DNA of 64,000 nt. It comes from CALLJL01 sp964627255 (GTDB taxonomy: Bacteria; Acidobacteriota; Aminicenantia; Aminicenantales; CALLJL01). The stretch spans positions 37,843 through 101,842 of the forward strand of contig CAZVIN010000115.1 in assembly GCA_964627255.1 (NCBI GenBank), written 5' to 3'. The notes below the pieces were generated by a model. The model searched no databases. It was given only the letters and a program-made list of their open reading frames with translations, and had not been told where the DNA came from. Shown piece by piece: positions 8,801 through 17,514 of the stretch. The position numbers were made by a program, and so were the translations under genes. How positions within the stretch are numbered: position 1 is the stretch's first letter; each line of letters opens with the position of its first letter.

Positions 8801-9348
8801 TTTCCCGCAGGTTCGGTGATCAGAACTTCGTCCGTGCCGTCAACTTCCTTTAGTCTAACTTGGACCAATTCTTTGCGGGAAGTAGGCAGGACTTTGCCGA
8901 CATAGTCGGCTCGGATAGGCAGTTCTCTATGGCCTCGGTCGATCAGGACGAGCAGCTGGATCGTCTTCGGCCGACCCAAGTCAAACAGTCCATCCATGGC
9001 GGCGCGGATTGTCCGGCCGGTAAAAAGGACATCGTCCACTAAGAGAACATCTTTCTTGGCCACGGGAAAAGGAATTTCCGTTTTTTGAACCATGTGTTGA
9101 GTTTCCAATTCTGAGAAATCATCGCGGTAAAGAGTAATATCAAGAACCCCCACGGGTATTTCGACCCTTTCTAATTCTTTGATCAGGGCAGCAATCCTTT
9201 TGCCTAAATATATTCCCCGGGTTCTCAAACCAACAATTACTAAGTTTTTTAGGTTACGGTTTCGTTCCAGGATTTCCGTGGTTAATCGATGCAGAACTCG
9301 ACGAATCTTAGTCGCATCCATTACTCGGGCTTTGATTTTTTCTTGCAT
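8797..9348 (-). CDS. pyrR: Bifunctional pyrimidine operon regulator/uracil phosphoribosyltransferase
   Basis: 183 residues with the PRPP-binding loop VLLVDDVLFTGRTIRAA (~100) and the N-terminal LVIVGLRTRGIYLG typical of PyrR. In other bacteria PyrR binds pyr mRNA in a UMP-dependent way and attenuates the operon; the protein also has weak UPRTase activity. An AGGAG ribosome site precedes the ATG. The 142-nt gap upstream (9349-9490) contains a TTGACT box and small dyads, but I could not identify a consensus PyrR-binding hairpin or terminator, so autoregulation is plausible but not shown. Confidence 0.92.
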   Translation of the reverse strand: MQEKIKARVMDATKIRRVLHRLTTEILERNRNLKNLVIVGLRTRGIYLGKRIAALIKELERVEIPVGVLDITLYRDDFSELETQHMVQKTEIPFPVAKKDVLLVDDVLFTGRTIRAAMDGLFDLGRPKTIQLLVLIDRGHRELPIRADYVGKVLPTSRKELVQVRLKEVDGTDEVLITEPAGK

Positions 9349-9490
9349 CCTCAGACTCCTCTCTCTGGCCAGTTAAGACCAAAGTGATTGAGGCTCGCCG
9401 ATAAACATGCTATATCCTCAACAAAAAGTCAAGGAAAACGGATTTTCTTGGCTATTTCGGCGGGCAAAAGCGGCTTTTTACTCCTTGATT

Positions 9491-10411
9491 TTAAGCTTTG
9501 GCCCAAAATTGACGGGCCTTTTCGATATCTTGGAGAATTTGGCGGCGCAACCCTTGAGGGTCAGAAAACTTTTTTTCTTCCCTGATTTTTCGGTGAAATC
9601 TGATTTTTATGTCCAGACCATAGAGGTCGCCTTGAAAATTCAAAAGATGGGTTTCGACACTCGAGTCGGAAGCTTCAAAGGTGGGGCGGTTGCCGATATT
9701 TGTTACAGAGGGGAAAAAGGATCCTTTAACTTGAGTCTCAGTAATGAACACGCCGGCCGGTAAAATTTCATTCTTTGTTATGATATTAGCTGTGGGAATC
9801 CCCAAGGACTGACCCCGTGATTCTCCCCGAATGACGCTGCCTTCAATCTCGTAAGGCCGGCCAAGATAGCGGCTGGCTATTTCCACCTGACCTTTCTCCA
9901 AGAGCCTACGGATCAAGCTACTACTGACAATTTGTCCGTCCATAATCACGGGCGGTACCACCACCACAGCAAAACCGAGCTCAGTTCCAGCTTGAGTCAG
10001 ATATTCTGAGTTTCCCTGTCTTCCTCGACCGAAACGGAAGTCAGACCCAACGACGATTAATTGGGCTTGAAGTCGGCCGACCAGGATATCGCGAACAAAT
10101 TCCTCGGCGGTAAGACGGAAAAAATAGTTATTAAAGGGAATGACAAGGGTGGCAGCGACACCGTTGAGCCGAAGACTCTCCAGGCGTTGGTCCAGAGTTT
10201 GGATCATATGTATTGGTTCCTGGCCAAGAACTTTTTCTGGGTGGGGAGAGAAAGTGATAACCAGGGAATTTAAGTTCCGGGCTATCGCTTTTTGAGTCAA
10301 GGTCTCGAGGATTTTTAAGTGTCCGAGGTGAAGACCATCAAAATTGCCCACGGCGACGGCAGTCGGTGCCAAAGAGCGGATATTTTCTTCAAAAGAGAAA
10401 AGGACAACCAT
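9491..10411 (-). CDS. ribF: Bifunctional riboflavin kinase/FAD synthetase
   Basis: 306 residues. The N-terminal adenylyltransferase domain has VGNFDGLHLGHLKIL (~22-36) and FRFGRGRQGN; the C-terminal flavokinase domain begins near residue 180, with RGESRGQSLGIPTANI and the family-typical VTNIGNRPTF. It converts riboflavin to FMN and then FAD in the cytoplasm. It follows the DUF1844 gene by 5 nt. No FMN riboswitch is visible upstream, as expected for a housekeeping copy. Confidence 0.95.
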   Translation of the reverse strand: MVVLFSFEENIRSLAPTAVAVGNFDGLHLGHLKILETLTQKAIARNLNSLVITFSPHPEKVLGQEPIHMIQTLDQRLESLRLNGVAATLVIPFNNYFFRLTAEEFVRDILVGRLQAQLIVVGSDFRFGRGRQGNSEYLTQAGTELGFAVVVVPPVIMDGQIVSSSLIRRLLEKGQVEIASRYLGRPYEIEGSVIRGESRGQSLGIPTANIITKNEILPAGVFITETQVKGSFFPSVTNIGNRPTFEASDSSVETHLLNFQGDLYGLDIKIRFHRKIREEKKFSDPQGLRRQILQDIEKARQFWAKA

Positions 10412-10416
10412 GACTA

Positions 10417-10701
10417 TTAAACTTTAATAAACTTAGTTTTCTCCAGGAAAAACCATTTGAGCTGGTGAAGGCAGGAGGTTAAAAGTTCTGCCTCTTCTGG
10501 TCTAAGGCGGCCTTCTGTCCTGTCTTTGAGTAAATCAAGCAAGTCGATTAAACGCTGGGCCAGCTCAAGATTTTCTTTTTTTTGGCCCGTAACGGGGTCT
10601 TCTATGACACCGAGGTTAACCATAGCCTGAGTATAGAGAGGCAAAACGATCGAACCAAAATCTAAGGGAGGAAGCAATTTTTCCGTTTCTTTTGCCGCCA
10701 A
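10417..10701 (-). CDS. DUF1844 domain protein
   Basis: 94 residues starting at a TTG at 10701 preceded by AAGGAG. The sequence matches the small DUF1844 family: LDFGSIVLPLYTQAMVNLG, then EDPVTGQ, LELAQRLIDLLDLLKDRTEG and EAELLTSCLHQLK. Members are short helical proteins of unknown function, common in Acidobacteria and Deltaproteobacteria-type genomes. It heads a two-gene unit with ribF. Confidence 0.8.
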   Translation of the reverse strand: MAAKETEKLLPPLDFGSIVLPLYTQAMVNLGVIEDPVTGQKKENLELAQRLIDLLDLLKDRTEGRLRPEEAELLTSCLHQLKWFFLEKTKFIKV

Positions 10702-11150
10702 CCTAATTCTCCTTTTTCATTGTTCTTAATGCCTAATAAGCCTAAAAATTAAATCGCTAATTTATGTTTCCTTTTGTTTTTGGCGGGCATGAAGGATAGG
10801 TCCTGGATAGCCCAAGCAACCACTGAAAGTTCAGCTCGGCAGACTCGCTCTTCAAGAAAATCTCTGGCCGCCACGGGTGTCTGAGCCTACGATGGACAAT
10901 GGCAGAGGCAAAAAGGGGGCAAGGGATTTCTCTGCTAAGCCCATGACGGGGGAGGCGAGTGTCGCAAGTGCCGCTGAGGGAGAAGAAAAGAAGGCGTCGA
11001 TAACCTGAACGGGAATAAAGTCCATCCAACTTCTTCATTGCCGACCCTCCATGAACTAAAGGAGAGCCAATCTCTATTTAGTTTAACAATTTTCTTCTTA
11101 TCAGCTAAAGTATAATAGCGCTTCATCCTGGCCAATTCAAGGAGGCGGTT
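10702..11150. other. Intergenic region between DUF1844 and mazG
   Basis: Divergent 450-nt spacer. It contains one copy of the dispersed repeat (10782-10831) and a second short repeat-like motif GAGGCGAGTGTCGCAAGTGC at 10951-10970, which resembles 53248-53267 and 55140-55159. A TATAAT box lies at 11111-11116, 34 nt before mazG, but no good -35 box is paired with it. Small open frames here (for example 10757-11038) have no ribosome site or recognisable sequence and I do not call them. Confidence 0.5.
10782..10831 (-). repeat. Dispersed intergenic repeat, copy A
   Basis: 50-nt segment matching 52910-52959 at 39 of 50 positions by my count, with no gap. The shared core on the plus strand ends CAAGC(A/G)ACCA(C/T)TGAAAGTT; read on the minus strand it includes the AATGGTCGC-type block found in other copies. 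It lies in a non-coding spacer. Confidence 0.6.
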
Positions 11151-11954
11151 ATGGAGTTAAAAAGTGAGGTCGGTGAAAAATTTAAACAGTTAGTAGAAAT
11201 AATAGCAACTTTACGCCGCCCCGACGGTTGTCCCTGGGACAGAGAACAAAACGAAAAAACCATCATGAATTTTTTTCTGGAAGAAGCCTACGAGCTGGCG
11301 GAAGCTATTGTCAAAGGCGAGGTGGAGGCCATAGCTGAAGAATTAGGTGATGTTTTGATGGAAGTTGTTTTCTTAGCCCAGATTTACCACGAAAAAGGGG
11401 TTTTTTCTCTGGATGCGGTTATTCAGCGGATTAATCAGAAAATGATCGCCCGACATCCTCATATTTTTGGAACCAAACGGGTAACTAGCTCAGAGAAGGT
11501 AACGGAGGAATGGCAGAAGAGAAAAGCCAAGGAGAAAAATATTAAAGACGCCTTGCAAGGTATATCACCGCAAACACCTGCCTTGTTTCAAGCTTTCCTT
11601 CTGGGGCGGCGAGCAGCTCAGTTTGGCTTTGACTGGCCGACTGCCGAAGAGGCTTGGCAGAAGACAGAAGAAGAGTTGAAAGAATTCAAGGCCGTCCTGC
11701 CTTTGGGACAGGAAACAGCCCTAATGAAAGAAGCCGGGGATTTGTTTTTTTCCTTGGTCAACGTTTGCCGTCTTAAGGGGATTAATCCGGAATTATCTTT
11801 AAGGGAAGCAAACGAAAAATTTCGGACACGCTTTAACCGGCTTTTGGAAGAACTGAAGAGGCGGGGCTTAGAGCCTCGCCAGGTTAGTTTGGAAGTGATG
11901 GATAGTATTTGGGACGAAATTAAGCAAACCGAAAAAGCTGCCCCTAAGGGTTAA
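11151..11954 (+). CDS. mazG: Nucleoside triphosphate pyrophosphohydrolase MazG
   Basis: 267 residues, the tandem-domain MazG. First domain: CPWDREQ (~27-33), EEAYELAEAI (~45-54) and EELGDVLMEV (~63-72), the ExxE...ExxD metal-binding set. Second domain: EEELKEF and EAGDLFFSLVNVCR. It hydrolyses NTPs/dNTPs to the monophosphates and removes damaged nucleotides. The start is fixed by AGGAGG eight bases upstream. The 3' end overlaps the convergent prfB by 4 nt. Confidence 0.95.
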   Translation: MELKSEVGEKFKQLVEIIATLRRPDGCPWDREQNEKTIMNFFLEEAYELAEAIVKGEVEAIAEELGDVLMEVVFLAQIYHEKGVFSLDAVIQRINQKMIARHPHIFGTKRVTSSEKVTEEWQKRKAKEKNIKDALQGISPQTPALFQAFLLGRRAAQFGFDWPTAEEAWQKTEEELKEFKAVLPLGQETALMKEAGDLFFSLVNVCRLKGINPELSLREANEKFRTRFNRLLEELKRRGLEPRQVSLEVMDSIWDEIKQTEKAAPKG

Positions 11955-13103
11955 TTCTTTTCGATGGTTATTGGACTCGACGAAGCCTTTTTCCGCCAAA
12001 CCAGTCCTGCCTTGATGAAATCGTCTAAGTCGCCATCAAGAACCCGGTCGACCTCGCCAGTCTCTAACTTTGTTCGTAAATCTTTGACCAATCGATAGGG
12101 ATGGAGCACATAAGACCGAATTTGATTTCCCCAGGCAATCTCGGTTTTGCTCTCTTCTATTTTTTCCCATTTTTCTAATTGTTTTTTCTTTTCGAACTCG
12201 TAGAGCCGAGCCTTAAGAATTTTCATGGCGGTCGCCTTATTCTTATGTTGGGACCTTTCATTCTGGCATTGGACTACGATTCCTGACGGCAGGTGAGTAA
12301 TCCGGACTGCCGAGTCGGTGACATTGACATGTTGCCCTCCATGGCCAGAAGCCCGATAGGTTTCTATCCTCAGGTCTTCAGGGTTAATTTCGATGGCAAT
12401 GTCTTCTTCGACTTCAGGATAAACGAAAACAGCGGCAAAGGAGGTGTGGCGTCTTTTATTGGCATCAAAAGGAGAGATGCGCACCAGGCGGTGGACTCCT
12501 GATTCTTGACTCAGACGGCCAAAGGCATAATCGCCTTCAATACGAACAGTAGCGCTTTTTATTCCCGCCTCTTCACCGGAAAGAAGGTCGAGAATCTCGG
12601 CCTTATAACCCTTCCTTTCGGCATAACGAAGGTACATTCTCAGCAGCATCTGAGCCCAGTCTTGGGATTCAGTTCCGCCGGCGCCAGGGTGAATTGTCAG
12701 CAGGGCGTTGCGCAGGTCATCGGGCTCGAAAAATAAGGCTCTAAGCTCGGCCTCTTCGGCTGCTTTTTCAAAAGCAGTTAGGGCTGATTCCAACTCGCTT
12801 TCGACCTTCTCACCCTCTTCTGCCAGCTCGGCCAGAACCTCAAGTTCTTCCTTTTTCTCTTTGAGCTGATAAAAAGTCTGCAAATCTTTTTCCAGCCTTC
12901 TTTTGGTTGGCTGCAGCGATTGGTGTTTTTTCGGATTTTTCCAGGTTTCAGGCTGACTTAGTTCGTTATTTATAGAGGCGATAGCCTTTTCTTTGCTCTC
13001 TGGGTCAAAGAAAACCTCGAAGCTCTTCAAATTTCGCCAAGTCCTCTTTGAGTCGAGCTAAAAGGTCTGGTAAATGGCTTTTTTCACTGAATTTATGGTT
13101 CAT
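11951..13103 (-). CDS. prfB: Peptide chain release factor 2, expressed by programmed +1 frameshift
   Basis: Release factor for UGA/UAA stops. GGQ motif in ASGHGGQHVN and the SPF recognition tripeptide in RISPFD are present. The true start is ATG 13103 (AGAGG ribosome site), which overlaps lnt by 11 nt; the 32 codons from there, MNHKFSEKSH..., end in RGFL at an in-frame TGA at 13007-13005. A +1 shift at CTTTGAC (13010-13004) continues the reading as DPESKEK..., giving ~383 residues. The internal ATG at 13030 is in the downstream frame and would omit the N-terminal helix, so it is not the real start. Coordinates span both segments. Confidence 0.95.
13004..13010 (-). promoter_or_regulatory. RF2 programmed +1 frameshift site (CTT TGA C)
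   Basis: Minus-strand CTTTGAC, the same heptamer as in E. coli prfB, preceded four bases earlier by a GAGG element able to pair with the anti-Shine-Dalgarno. The UGA in the zero frame is the codon RF2 itself reads, so low RF2 favours the shift. The two reading frames join to give an uninterrupted RF2, which supports function. Confidence 0.93.
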
Positions 13104-14628
13104 TTCGCCTCTTAAACAAGCTAAAAATAACGGAGCCGAGGCTTAAAGTCAAGCTCACCCAGCACCAAAGGTCGCCCCAACGGGCGTAAATAGTTTTTTT
13201 CGTCTCAGGGATGATAATTGAGCTCAGAACATCAGTGGTCATCAAAGAGGAGCGCTTCACCACGCGGCCAAAGGGGTCGATGATGCCGCTTATGCCGGTT
13301 GTTGCCGCCCGAAGAAGATAACGGCGGTTCTCAACAGCCCGGAAAAGGGCTATCTGGAAATGCTGGTAAGGGGCGGAGGAAGTGCCATACCAGCCGTCGT
13401 TGGTTATGGTTGCGAGGAAAGTTGCTCCCTTTTGGACAAACTGCCGAACCAGGTCAGGAAAGATAATCTCATAACAGATGGGTGAGCCGAAAGCGAAGCC
13501 TTGGAAACGGTGCAACCGATGTTCCTTACCAGGTGTTACCTCGCCGATAGCATGAGTCACTTTTTGAATAAAAGAAAAGATTGCTTTGTAAGGGGTGTAT
13601 TCACCAAAGGGCACGAGGTGCATCTTATAGTATTTGGTGATAGTCAGGTCAGGACTAAGACAAAGAGCGGTGTTATAAAATTCGGGCTCAGCTGAGCCTT
13701 CAGTTCTTTCGTTAGTCCCAAGGAGGAGGGTAATGCCTGTTTCCTGGACAAATGATTCGAGTCGCTGTCTAAATTCCTTATAACGAACTTCAGGGCAGCT
13801 AAAACAGAGCGGAACAGAAAATTCAGGCCAGATAATGAGTTTCGCTCCCTGTTCCGATGCCTGGCGGCTCAAACGAAGATGGAGCTCAAACAGCCTTTCC
13901 ACCTCCTCTTCAGAAACGAAATCCCAATATATATCAGAAGAGACATTTCCCTGGATAACCGCAGCTTTAAACGCCGCAGACTTAATAGAAGTTGGCTTTA
14001 TTAGGGTTAACCCCCAAAGGTGGACAACGAGGACAAAGACGAGAACAAGAAAGAAGGGAAGTCGCTTTTTCTCGATAATAGAATGGACGAAAGAGGCTGA
14101 AGTTAAAACAATCAAGAAGGATACACCGTAAACTCCGGTCAAACTGGCCACCTGAATCAAGGGCAGGTTTTGAGCTTGAGCATAACCGAGGAGACCCCAG
14201 GGAAAACCAGTGAGAATATAAGTAAGTATATACTCCAAAGACACCCAGAGGAAGGGAGCGATAAGGAAAGCCTGGCGCGGAAAATATTTAGCTATTCTGG
14301 CTTGGCACCAAGCAAAAAAACCCCAGAAAAGAGCCAGGAAGCCAATTAAGATTAAATAGATAAGCAGGCTCAAAGAAAAGGGGAGGTTGCCATAATGGGC
14401 CGGGACATAGGGAATCCAATAGAGCAAGAGGCCGTAAAAAAAAAGTCCAGCTATCCAGCCGGATAAGAAAGACTGCTTTGGCTTGCGCCGGCTGATGATG
14501 AACAATAAGGGTATTAATGACACCCAAATGAGAAAACTGAGGTTGAATTTTGGGAAGGCTAATCCGGCTGAAAGACCGCTTAAGATGGCTCCAAAGAGCC
14601 AGCTCCGACTAATCCTACCAACGGTCAA
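13093..14628 (-). CDS. lnt: Apolipoprotein N-acyltransferase
   Basis: About 511 residues from a TTG at 14628, placed 1 nt after the upstream SPOR gene stop; a longer frame to 14727 would overlap SPOR by ~100 nt and add residues not typical of Lnt. Six to seven N-terminal membrane helices (LSAGLAFPKFN near the start) precede a nitrilase domain with the E-K-C triad: IIWPEFS, KYYKMHLVPFGEYTPYK and SPICYEIIFPD. It adds the third acyl chain to lipoproteins in the inner membrane, consistent with an outer-membrane organism. prfB overlaps its 3' end. Confidence 0.92.
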   Translation of the reverse strand: MTVGRISRSWLFGAILSGLSAGLAFPKFNLSFLIWVSLIPLLFIISRRKPKQSFLSGWIAGLFFYGLLLYWIPYVPAHYGNLPFSLSLLIYLILIGFLALFWGFFAWCQARIAKYFPRQAFLIAPFLWVSLEYILTYILTGFPWGLLGYAQAQNLPLIQVASLTGVYGVSFLIVLTSASFVHSIIEKKRLPFFLVLVFVLVVHLWGLTLIKPTSIKSAAFKAAVIQGNVSSDIYWDFVSEEEVERLFELHLRLSRQASEQGAKLIIWPEFSVPLCFSCPEVRYKEFRQRLESFVQETGITLLLGTNERTEGSAEPEFYNTALCLSPDLTITKYYKMHLVPFGEYTPYKAIFSFIQKVTHAIGEVTPGKEHRLHRFQGFAFGSPICYEIIFPDLVRQFVQKGATFLATITNDGWYGTSSAPYQHFQIALFRAVENRRYLLRAATTGISGIIDPFGRVVKRSSLMTTDVLSSIIIPETKKTIYARWGDLWCWVSLTLSLGSVIFSLFKRRNEP

Positions 14629-14629
14629 C

Positions 14630-15271
14630 TCAATCTCTAACCAAAAAAGCCTTGGCCGCACCTGGGGTCGAAGACCGGACTCGGTCGCGAGCTTGGACAG
14701 CGGCTTCAAAAGAAGGGAAGGGGCCAATTCTTACCCTGTAGAGCGGCTTTTTATCTGTTGGCAAGGGATCGATAATAACTGGTTGATAGCCGATTTTTTT
14801 TAGTTCTTGAATCAGGGAAGAGGCACCTTCTTTATTAGAAAAAGCGCCTACCTGGACGAAATAACGAAGGGTAGTTGAAGCTCGAATTTTGGGCGTTGTG
14901 GCTTGTTTCAAAAGGGGTTTATCTAAAGCCTTAGATTCAATAGACGACGTCTTTTCGGGAGGAGCCGATGGTGATTTAGTTTCTTCTGGTTCTTTTTTTG
15001 TCCCTTCTTCTTTTATCAGTGGTTTTTCAGGTTCTATCTTTGTTTCTGTCTTTGCAGCACTCAAGGATTCTGGGGCCACGGTGGCTGGCGAAGTTGAGGA
15101 TAGGCTGGCCTCTACCTGATTGGCTTGAGCCTCAGTTTGGCCTAAGACCTGTTTTTTGCCAACCGAGACACCGAGCAAAAAAATAACAATCGCCACGCCT
15201 AGAAGGAGCAAGAAAATCAGGGCTAATTGGGAACTTGAGACCTGAATTTCCCTGAAGTTTTTAACCTTCAT
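14630..15271 (-). CDS. SPOR-domain membrane protein
   Basis: 213 residues: short cytoplasmic N-terminus, one membrane helix (~15-37, LALIFLLLLGVAIVIFLLGVSVG), a low-complexity P/E/K/S-rich linker (~45-130), and a C-terminal SPOR domain (~135-213) starting RYFVQVGAFSNKEGASSLIQEL. SPOR domains bind denuded septal peptidoglycan, so a role at the division site is likely, as with DedD or FtsN. It lies 9 nt after slipin and directly before lnt. Confidence 0.85.
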   Translation of the reverse strand: MKVKNFREIQVSSSQLALIFLLLLGVAIVIFLLGVSVGKKQVLGQTEAQANQVEASLSSTSPATVAPESLSAAKTETKIEPEKPLIKEEGTKKEPEETKSPSAPPEKTSSIESKALDKPLLKQATTPKIRASTTLRYFVQVGAFSNKEGASSLIQELKKIGYQPVIIDPLPTDKKPLYRVRIGPFPSFEAAVQARDRVRSSTPGAAKAFLVRD

Positions 15272-15280
15272 CTTTAAAAC

Positions 15281-16042
15281 TTAATTCTTGGGTTTTTCAT
15301 CTTTCCAGGCAAAAGCTTTCAGGAGTTCAATGGGCAGGGGAAAGATAATAGTGGAATTTTTTTCGCTGGCAATTTCAGTCAAGGTGCCAAGAAAACGGAG
15401 CTGAAGAGAGGTCGGGTTCTGAGATAGGATCGAGGCAGCTTGGGTGAGCTTTTCAGCAGCCTGGAATTCACCGTCAGCGTGGATAACTTTCGCCCTTCTT
15501 TCTCTTTCAGCTTCAGCTTGCCGGGCTATGGCTCGAACCATTGTTTCCGGTAAATCAACGTGCTTGATTTCAACCAGCTGTACCTTTATGCCCCAGGGGT
15601 CGGTTTGGCGGTCGAGAATCTCCTGCAGCTTAGCGTTTAGCTTCTCTCTCTCAGCTAAAAGTTCGTCGAGCTCAACCTCACCGAGGACGCTCCGGAGGGT
15701 GGTTTGAGCTAACTGAGAGGTGGCGTAAAGATAGTCTTGAACTTCTATTATGGCCCTATTGGGGTCCATGACACGAAAATAAACAACAGCGTTGACTTTA
15801 ACTGAAACATTGTCCCGGGTAATGACATCCTGGGGCGGTATGTCCAAGGTGACCAACCTGAGGCTGACCCGAACCATCCGGTCAATCGGCGCAAAAACGA
15901 GAATAATGCCCGGTCCCTTAGGCCGGGATAGAGCTCGACCTAAACGGAAAATTACTCCGCGCTCATACTCCCGGAGGATTTTAATCGAGTTAAGAATGTA
16001 AAGGATAATAAACGCACCGATAATCGTGGGAAAAGTAACCAT
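15281..16042 (-). CDS. Slipin/stomatin (SPFH/band 7) membrane protein
   Basis: 253 residues: a single N-terminal hydrophobic segment, then a band 7 domain with REYERGVIFRLGR, KGPGIILVFAPIDRMVRVSLR, TRDNVSVKVNAVVYFRV, and a coiled-coil-forming tail RQAEAERERRAKVI. Stomatin-like proteins form membrane oligomers. The gene follows nfeD by 45 nt; slipin-NfeD pairing is an established gene cluster in which the NfeD protease cleaves the stomatin partner. Confidence 0.93.
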   Translation of the reverse strand: MVTFPTIIGAFIILYILNSIKILREYERGVIFRLGRALSRPKGPGIILVFAPIDRMVRVSLRLVTLDIPPQDVITRDNVSVKVNAVVYFRVMDPNRAIIEVQDYLYATSQLAQTTLRSVLGEVELDELLAEREKLNAKLQEILDRQTDPWGIKVQLVEIKHVDLPETMVRAIARQAEAERERRAKVIHADGEFQAAEKLTQAASILSQNPTSLQLRFLGTLTEIASEKNSTIIFPLPIELLKAFAWKDEKPKN

Positions 16043-16087
16043 TTTCTTGCCTCCTTTTATAGATTAAAAGTCTTCATCTCTTTGCCC

Positions 16088-17377
16088 TTATCCGGCCCTT
16101 TTAACTCTTATTTTTAACCCGTCCAAAACCTCGACTACCTCAACCTTAGTTCCCTTGGGAATTGGCTCAGAGGCTTCCGCGTTCCAGATTTCTCCGTGGA
16201 CGAAAACTTTGCCGAAAAGATTAAGGTCGGTTTGAGCTTCGCCAATTTCACCGATTAAACCTTCTTTACCAGTAGCCGCCCGTCGCAGGTGCGCCTTGAC
16301 GACCAGAAAGACCAGAAAAAGAAAGATGAGCGAAACACTGATGGCTACGGGGATGATGAGTTGAAGGCTTGGCCGAAGCTCGGGCAAAGGCGAGTTGATA
16401 AGCATCATAGAGCCTATGATCATGGCTATGATTCCTCCCACCGTTAATGCTCCGTAGCTATGCACCTTGACCTCGAGGACCAAAAGAGCGATGGCCAGTA
16501 AAATTAGAAGCAGGCCAACATAATTGATGGGCAGGATTTGGAAGGCGAAGATGGCCAGGAGAAGAGAAATTCCGCCTAAAACGCCAGGGAGAATGGCCCC
16601 GGGGTTCGAAAATTCAAAATAGAGACCAAGTAGTCCGATCATTAATAGAAGATAGGCCAGGTTGGGGTTGGAGATGGTAATCAAGAATTTCTGACGACGG
16701 GACATCGGCATATTAACTATGGGTTCCCCCTTTAATTTAAGAATCACTTCCTCCCCGCTGAACCGATGAATCTTGCGGTCGTGAAAATAGTCCAGGATAG
16801 CTTGCGTATCCCCGGCGATGAAATCAATCAAGCCTTTTTCTAAGGCTTCCTTTTCCGTGTAGGAGACACTCTGGCGGACCGCTTCTTCTGCTGCTTTAAT
16901 GTTTCTGCCTCTTTTTTCTGCCAGGGTTTTGATGTAAGAAACAGAATCCTCAACAACCTTTTCTTCCATAGTTTTGTCCATTTGTTGTCCGGTTATAGAT
17001 ATCCCTACGGGATGAGCCGCTCCGGTGTTGGTTCCTGGAGCCATAACAAAAAGGTCGCAAGCGATACTGATGAAGAACCCGGCGGAGGCAGCTCGCGCGC
17101 CGCTCGGACTGACGTAGACGGCTACTGGAACTTTGGAACTCAGAACACGAGAAATAATTTCCCGCATCGAGCTGTCTAAGCCACCAGGCGTATTAAGCTG
17201 GATAATGAGCAGCGGAGCACCTTCTTTTTCTGCCTTATCAATTGCTTGGCGGATATATTCTGAGGTTATTGGATGAATGGGTGCATCAACATTTATGCTC
17301 AAGATAGCCGCCTCAACTGATGGAAGGAAAATAAAGGAGAATAAGAAAATAGGAATCAAGAGAAGGTTTTTTGTCAT
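16088..17377 (-). CDS. nfeD: NfeD membrane-bound ClpP-class serine protease
   Basis: 429 residues. Signal-like N-terminus, a ClpP-type protease domain (~25-230) with the catalytic serine in ARAASAGFF and a likely lysine partner downstream, four or five membrane helices (~235-370), and a C-terminal OB-fold NfeD domain (GLIGEIGEAQTDL..., VHGEIWNAEA). The gene is first in the unit with slipin, SPOR, lnt and prfB. A strong promoter ends only 8 nt before the ATG (see 17386-17414), so its mRNA may be leaderless; no Shine-Dalgarno sequence is visible. Confidence 0.93.
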   Translation of the reverse strand: MTKNLLLIPIFLFSFIFLPSVEAAILSINVDAPIHPITSEYIRQAIDKAEKEGAPLLIIQLNTPGGLDSSMREIISRVLSSKVPVAVYVSPSGARAASAGFFISIACDLFVMAPGTNTGAAHPVGISITGQQMDKTMEEKVVEDSVSYIKTLAEKRGRNIKAAEEAVRQSVSYTEKEALEKGLIDFIAGDTQAILDYFHDRKIHRFSGEEVILKLKGEPIVNMPMSRRQKFLITISNPNLAYLLLMIGLLGLYFEFSNPGAILPGVLGGISLLLAIFAFQILPINYVGLLLILLAIALLVLEVKVHSYGALTVGGIIAMIIGSMMLINSPLPELRPSLQLIIPVAISVSLIFLFLVFLVVKAHLRRAATGKEGLIGEIGEAQTDLNLFGKVFVHGEIWNAEASEPIPKGTKVEVVEVLDGLKIRVKRAG

Positions 17378-17385
17378 CTACGTTA

Positions 17386-17414
17386 ATTATATGATGCCAA
17401 TCAACTTAAGTCAA
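17386..17414 (-). promoter_or_regulatory. Sigma-70-type promoter of nfeD operon
   Basis: Minus strand TTGACT (17414-17409), 17-nt spacer, TATAAT (17391-17386). Only 8 nt separate the -10 box from the nfeD ATG at 17377, so transcription should start at or next to the start codon. Confidence 0.75.
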
Positions 17415-17452
17415 CGTAAAAAAGTTCGTTCCCTTGCCTTTTTTTATTTTAC

Positions 17453-17481
17453 TTGACAGATTCCTTATAATTCATTAATCA
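17453..17481 (+). promoter_or_regulatory. Putative promoter of the HU gene
   Basis: TTGACA at 17453-17458, 17-nt spacer, TAATCA at 17476-17481; a TATAAT at 17466-17471 is too close to this -35 to pair with it. It faces away from the nfeD promoter, which fits a divergent pair. Confidence 0.5.
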
Positions 17482-17514
17482 TATCGATAATTCCTCAAGC
17501 CCGGAGGAAAGAGG

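Noticed and set aside
9412..9490. FMN riboswitch or PyrR attenuator between ribF and pyrR
   Set aside because: No consensus RFN element or PyrR-binding hairpin could be recognised by eye.
10757..11038. Open frame on the minus strand of 93 codons
   Set aside because: No ribosome site, no recognisable sequence, and it overlaps a dispersed repeat copy.
11951..13030. Release factor 2 starting at the internal ATG 13030
   Set aside because: The N-terminal residues from this start are out of frame with the real N-terminus; the frameshift model explains the upstream conserved section.
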